DNA of 64,000 nucleotides from Halorubrum sp. SD626R. GTDB lineage: Archaea > Halobacteriota > Halobacteria > Halobacteriales > Haloferacaceae. The position numbers were made by a program, and so were the translations under genes. Positions 62,844 to 64,000 of this stretch are shown piece by piece; position 1 is the stretch's first letter, and each line of letters opens with the position of its first letter. The stretch spans positions 38,759 through 102,758 of the forward strand of contig NZ_CVRT01000031.1 in the NCBI RefSeq assembly GCF_001261915.1, given 5' to 3'. The notes under the pieces are model-generated. The model saw only the letters and a program-made list of their open reading frames with translations. It had not been told where the DNA came from and searched no databases.

Positions 62844-63647
62844 GTGATCAGTCAAGACCGGCTCCGGATTCTCGCTCGCGAATTGGGCGTTCGGCAAGGA
62901 TACGCCGAAAAGAACTACGTCAATTCGTGGCTCCTCTGGGGCATCTTCACGAGCGACTACGGCGACAACCTCCTGTTCAAAGGCGGGACCGCGCTGTCCA
63001 AGCTGTATTTTCCGCAGTCGTGGCGATTCTCGGAAGATCTTGATTTTGGCGTCGAAGGGGAGTACCAGGGGTCCAAACAGGAGCTCCGAGCGGTCCTCGA
63101 TACGATCGCCAACCGCTCTGGCATCGAATTCGAGGTTCGCGAGCACCACGAATCCCAGCAGGACCACTACCCGGCCCACTACGTCGACATCAGCATTCAG
63201 TACCGCGCCGTCCTCAACCACCCCAACACGACCAGCATCGACGTGATGGTCGACGAACACGTCGCCTTCGACCCTGTTCAGCACACGCACGCGTACGAAG
63301 ACGTGCCCGAATTCGATCTCCAGGCGTACAGCGTCGAGGAGATCTTCGCCGAAAAGCTCCGGGCGATCTACCAGCGCGGGGCCGCCCGTGACTACTATGA
63401 TCTCTATCAGCTGCTCGAAACCGATTCGGTCGCGATCAACTTTGCCGACGTGGGGCCCGCCTTCGACGCGAAGTGCAAACACGATGGGCTCACCGTTGAC
63501 CTGAACGACGGACTTCCGGACGAACAACAAGAAACGATCCGCCACCAGTGGGAGACCACGCTGCCGGATCTGACCGGTGATCCGCCGGCGTTCGAAATGG
63601 TCTGGGAACAGTTGGACACGGTGATCTCCCAACAGGGATCGCCGTAG
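62844..63647 (+). CDS. abiEii: AbiEii-type nucleotidyltransferase toxin
   Basis: Protein of 267 residues from GTG 62844. The nucleotidyltransferase motif is LLFKGGTALSKLYFPQSWRFSEDLDF, with GGTALSK at 47-53 and Asp65/Asp67. Further family blocks are SVEEIFAEKLRAIYQRGAARDYYDLYQLLE. AbiEii/MenT-like proteins transfer nucleotides to tRNA or other targets and stop growth. All visible catalytic residues are present. It lies five bases after the antitoxin stop. Confidence 0.9.
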   Translation: MISQDRLRILARELGVRQGYAEKNYVNSWLLWGIFTSDYGDNLLFKGGTALSKLYFPQSWRFSEDLDFGVEGEYQGSKQELRAVLDTIANRSGIEFEVREHHESQQDHYPAHYVDISIQYRAVLNHPNTTSIDVMVDEHVAFDPVQHTHAYEDVPEFDLQAYSVEEIFAEKLRAIYQRGAARDYYDLYQLLETDSVAINFADVGPAFDAKCKHDGLTVDLNDGLPDEQQETIRHQWETTLPDLTGDPPAFEMVWEQLDTVISQQGSP

Positions 63648-63711
63648 CCAACGGCCGATGTCGGTGTGGATGACCAATGAGTATCGCGTCCGGATTTCTG
63701 GCGATCGCTCT

Positions 63712-63774
63712 CGCTCTTATGTAGAAACGCGGAAAGCCCGTATAATTACACTCAGACAGTTCTAATCTGGCGAT
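63712..63774 (+). mobile_element. Left end of an IS1595-like insertion sequence
   Basis: CGCTCTTATGTAGAAACG and the following 45 bases match the end at 51985 in the same direction. It begins 64 bases after the abiEii stop. The right end lies beyond the window. Confidence 0.6.
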
Positions 63775-64000
63775 ATGTCTTCCACTGAGTCAGCGTTCGG
63801 CGGGATGTTTCGGCAACTGATCGAGCTAGGAGTCATAGAGATCAACACCGAGCCGCTCGATGCGCGCATCGAGCGGCGACTCAAGCGGTTCTGGGAGAAT
63901 ACATCCTGTCCTCGCTGTGGTCACCAGAGCATTATGACGTGGGAAAAACACGACCGAGTTCGGTGCCGTAATTGCGAATTTAAGCCAGTTTACACCCACG
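63775..64000 (+). CDS. IS1595-like transposase, 5' part (cut by window edge)
   Basis: The first 75 codons of a transposase, starting MSSTESAFGGMFRQLIELGV. They include an N-terminal zinc ribbon with two Cys pairs, CPRCGHQ and VRCRNCEF, as in IS1595-type enzymes; the DDE core would follow outside the window. The frame is intact to the edge. It is the sister of the truncated copy at 52048, with most residues identical over the shared part. It may be the active source copy. Family assignment rests only on the N-terminus. Confidence 0.75.
   Translation, partial: MSSTESAFGGMFRQLIELGVIEINTEPLDARIERRLKRFWENTSCPRCGHQSIMTWEKHDRVRCRNCEFKPVYTH

Noticed and set aside
62733..63677. A 314-codon reverse frame opposite abiEii
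   Set aside because: Basic/Val-rich shadow product without motifs; abiEii on the forward strand is unmistakable.

Overview
The window is haloarchaeal (class Halobacteria) DNA. The proteins are strongly acidic, TATA elements lie 23-30 bases before many start codons (leaderless transcripts), and the families are typical of the group: HalX receivers, HalOD1, bacterio-opsin-activator (BAT) HTH proteins, 7TM sensor kinases, Tat/lipobox lipoproteins and IS1341-type TnpB. No rRNA, tRNA or CRISPR array was seen. Species and replicon cannot be fixed from the sequence, but the right third looks like plasmid or integrated-plasmid DNA.

1-19 kb, first signalling block: a poly-HAMP chemotaxis transducer, six histidine kinases (one with its own receiver), a KaiC-like double-ATPase in an operon with two paralogous kinases, a solitary CheW, a duplicated PepSY lipoprotein-like protein, and a small-membrane-protein/winged-helix pair. 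19-24 kb: gene remnants and a CARDB-like surface protein/ATPase/FtsX-type exporter operon, followed by a 222-bp inverted-repeat element. 24-32 kb: a GC-rich dipeptide/oligopeptide ABC operon (binding protein, two permeases, a small partner and a fused double ATPase). 32-37 kb: a lipoprotein gene broken by a stop codon, two divergent low-molecular-weight phosphatase/arsenate-reductase paralogues, a transposase with a lost C-terminus, and a complete-looking tnpB element without tnpA.

37-47 kb, second signalling block: a three-gene operon (receiver-HalX, HalOD1, DUF5658-like membrane protein) and a 1490-residue multi-PAS kinase that directly precedes a 902-residue receiver/HalX/PAS/GAF/BAT transcription factor, with a divergent winged-helix regulator. 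These two are probably a cognate pair.

47-52 kb, replicon-maintenance module: a tyrosine recombinase preceded by a 14-6-14 palindrome that looks like a recombination core site, an HTH/PIN toxin-antitoxin-like pair, and ParA plus a small acidic partner preceded by iterated repeats and a palindrome.

52-64 kb, accessory/defence cassette lying between two same-direction copies of one IS left end (51985 and 63712): a recombinase-like protein with transmembrane segments that appears to lack its catalytic tyrosine, an HNH nuclease, an HTH/nucleotidyltransferase pair, an Mrr-like nuclease with zinc and membrane segments, a ribbon-helix-helix regulator with a palindromic operator, several small Cys proteins, and an AbiEi/AbiEii system. 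Remnants of TnpB, MazF-like, ArdC/ImmA-like and VapBC-like genes show heavy turnover.
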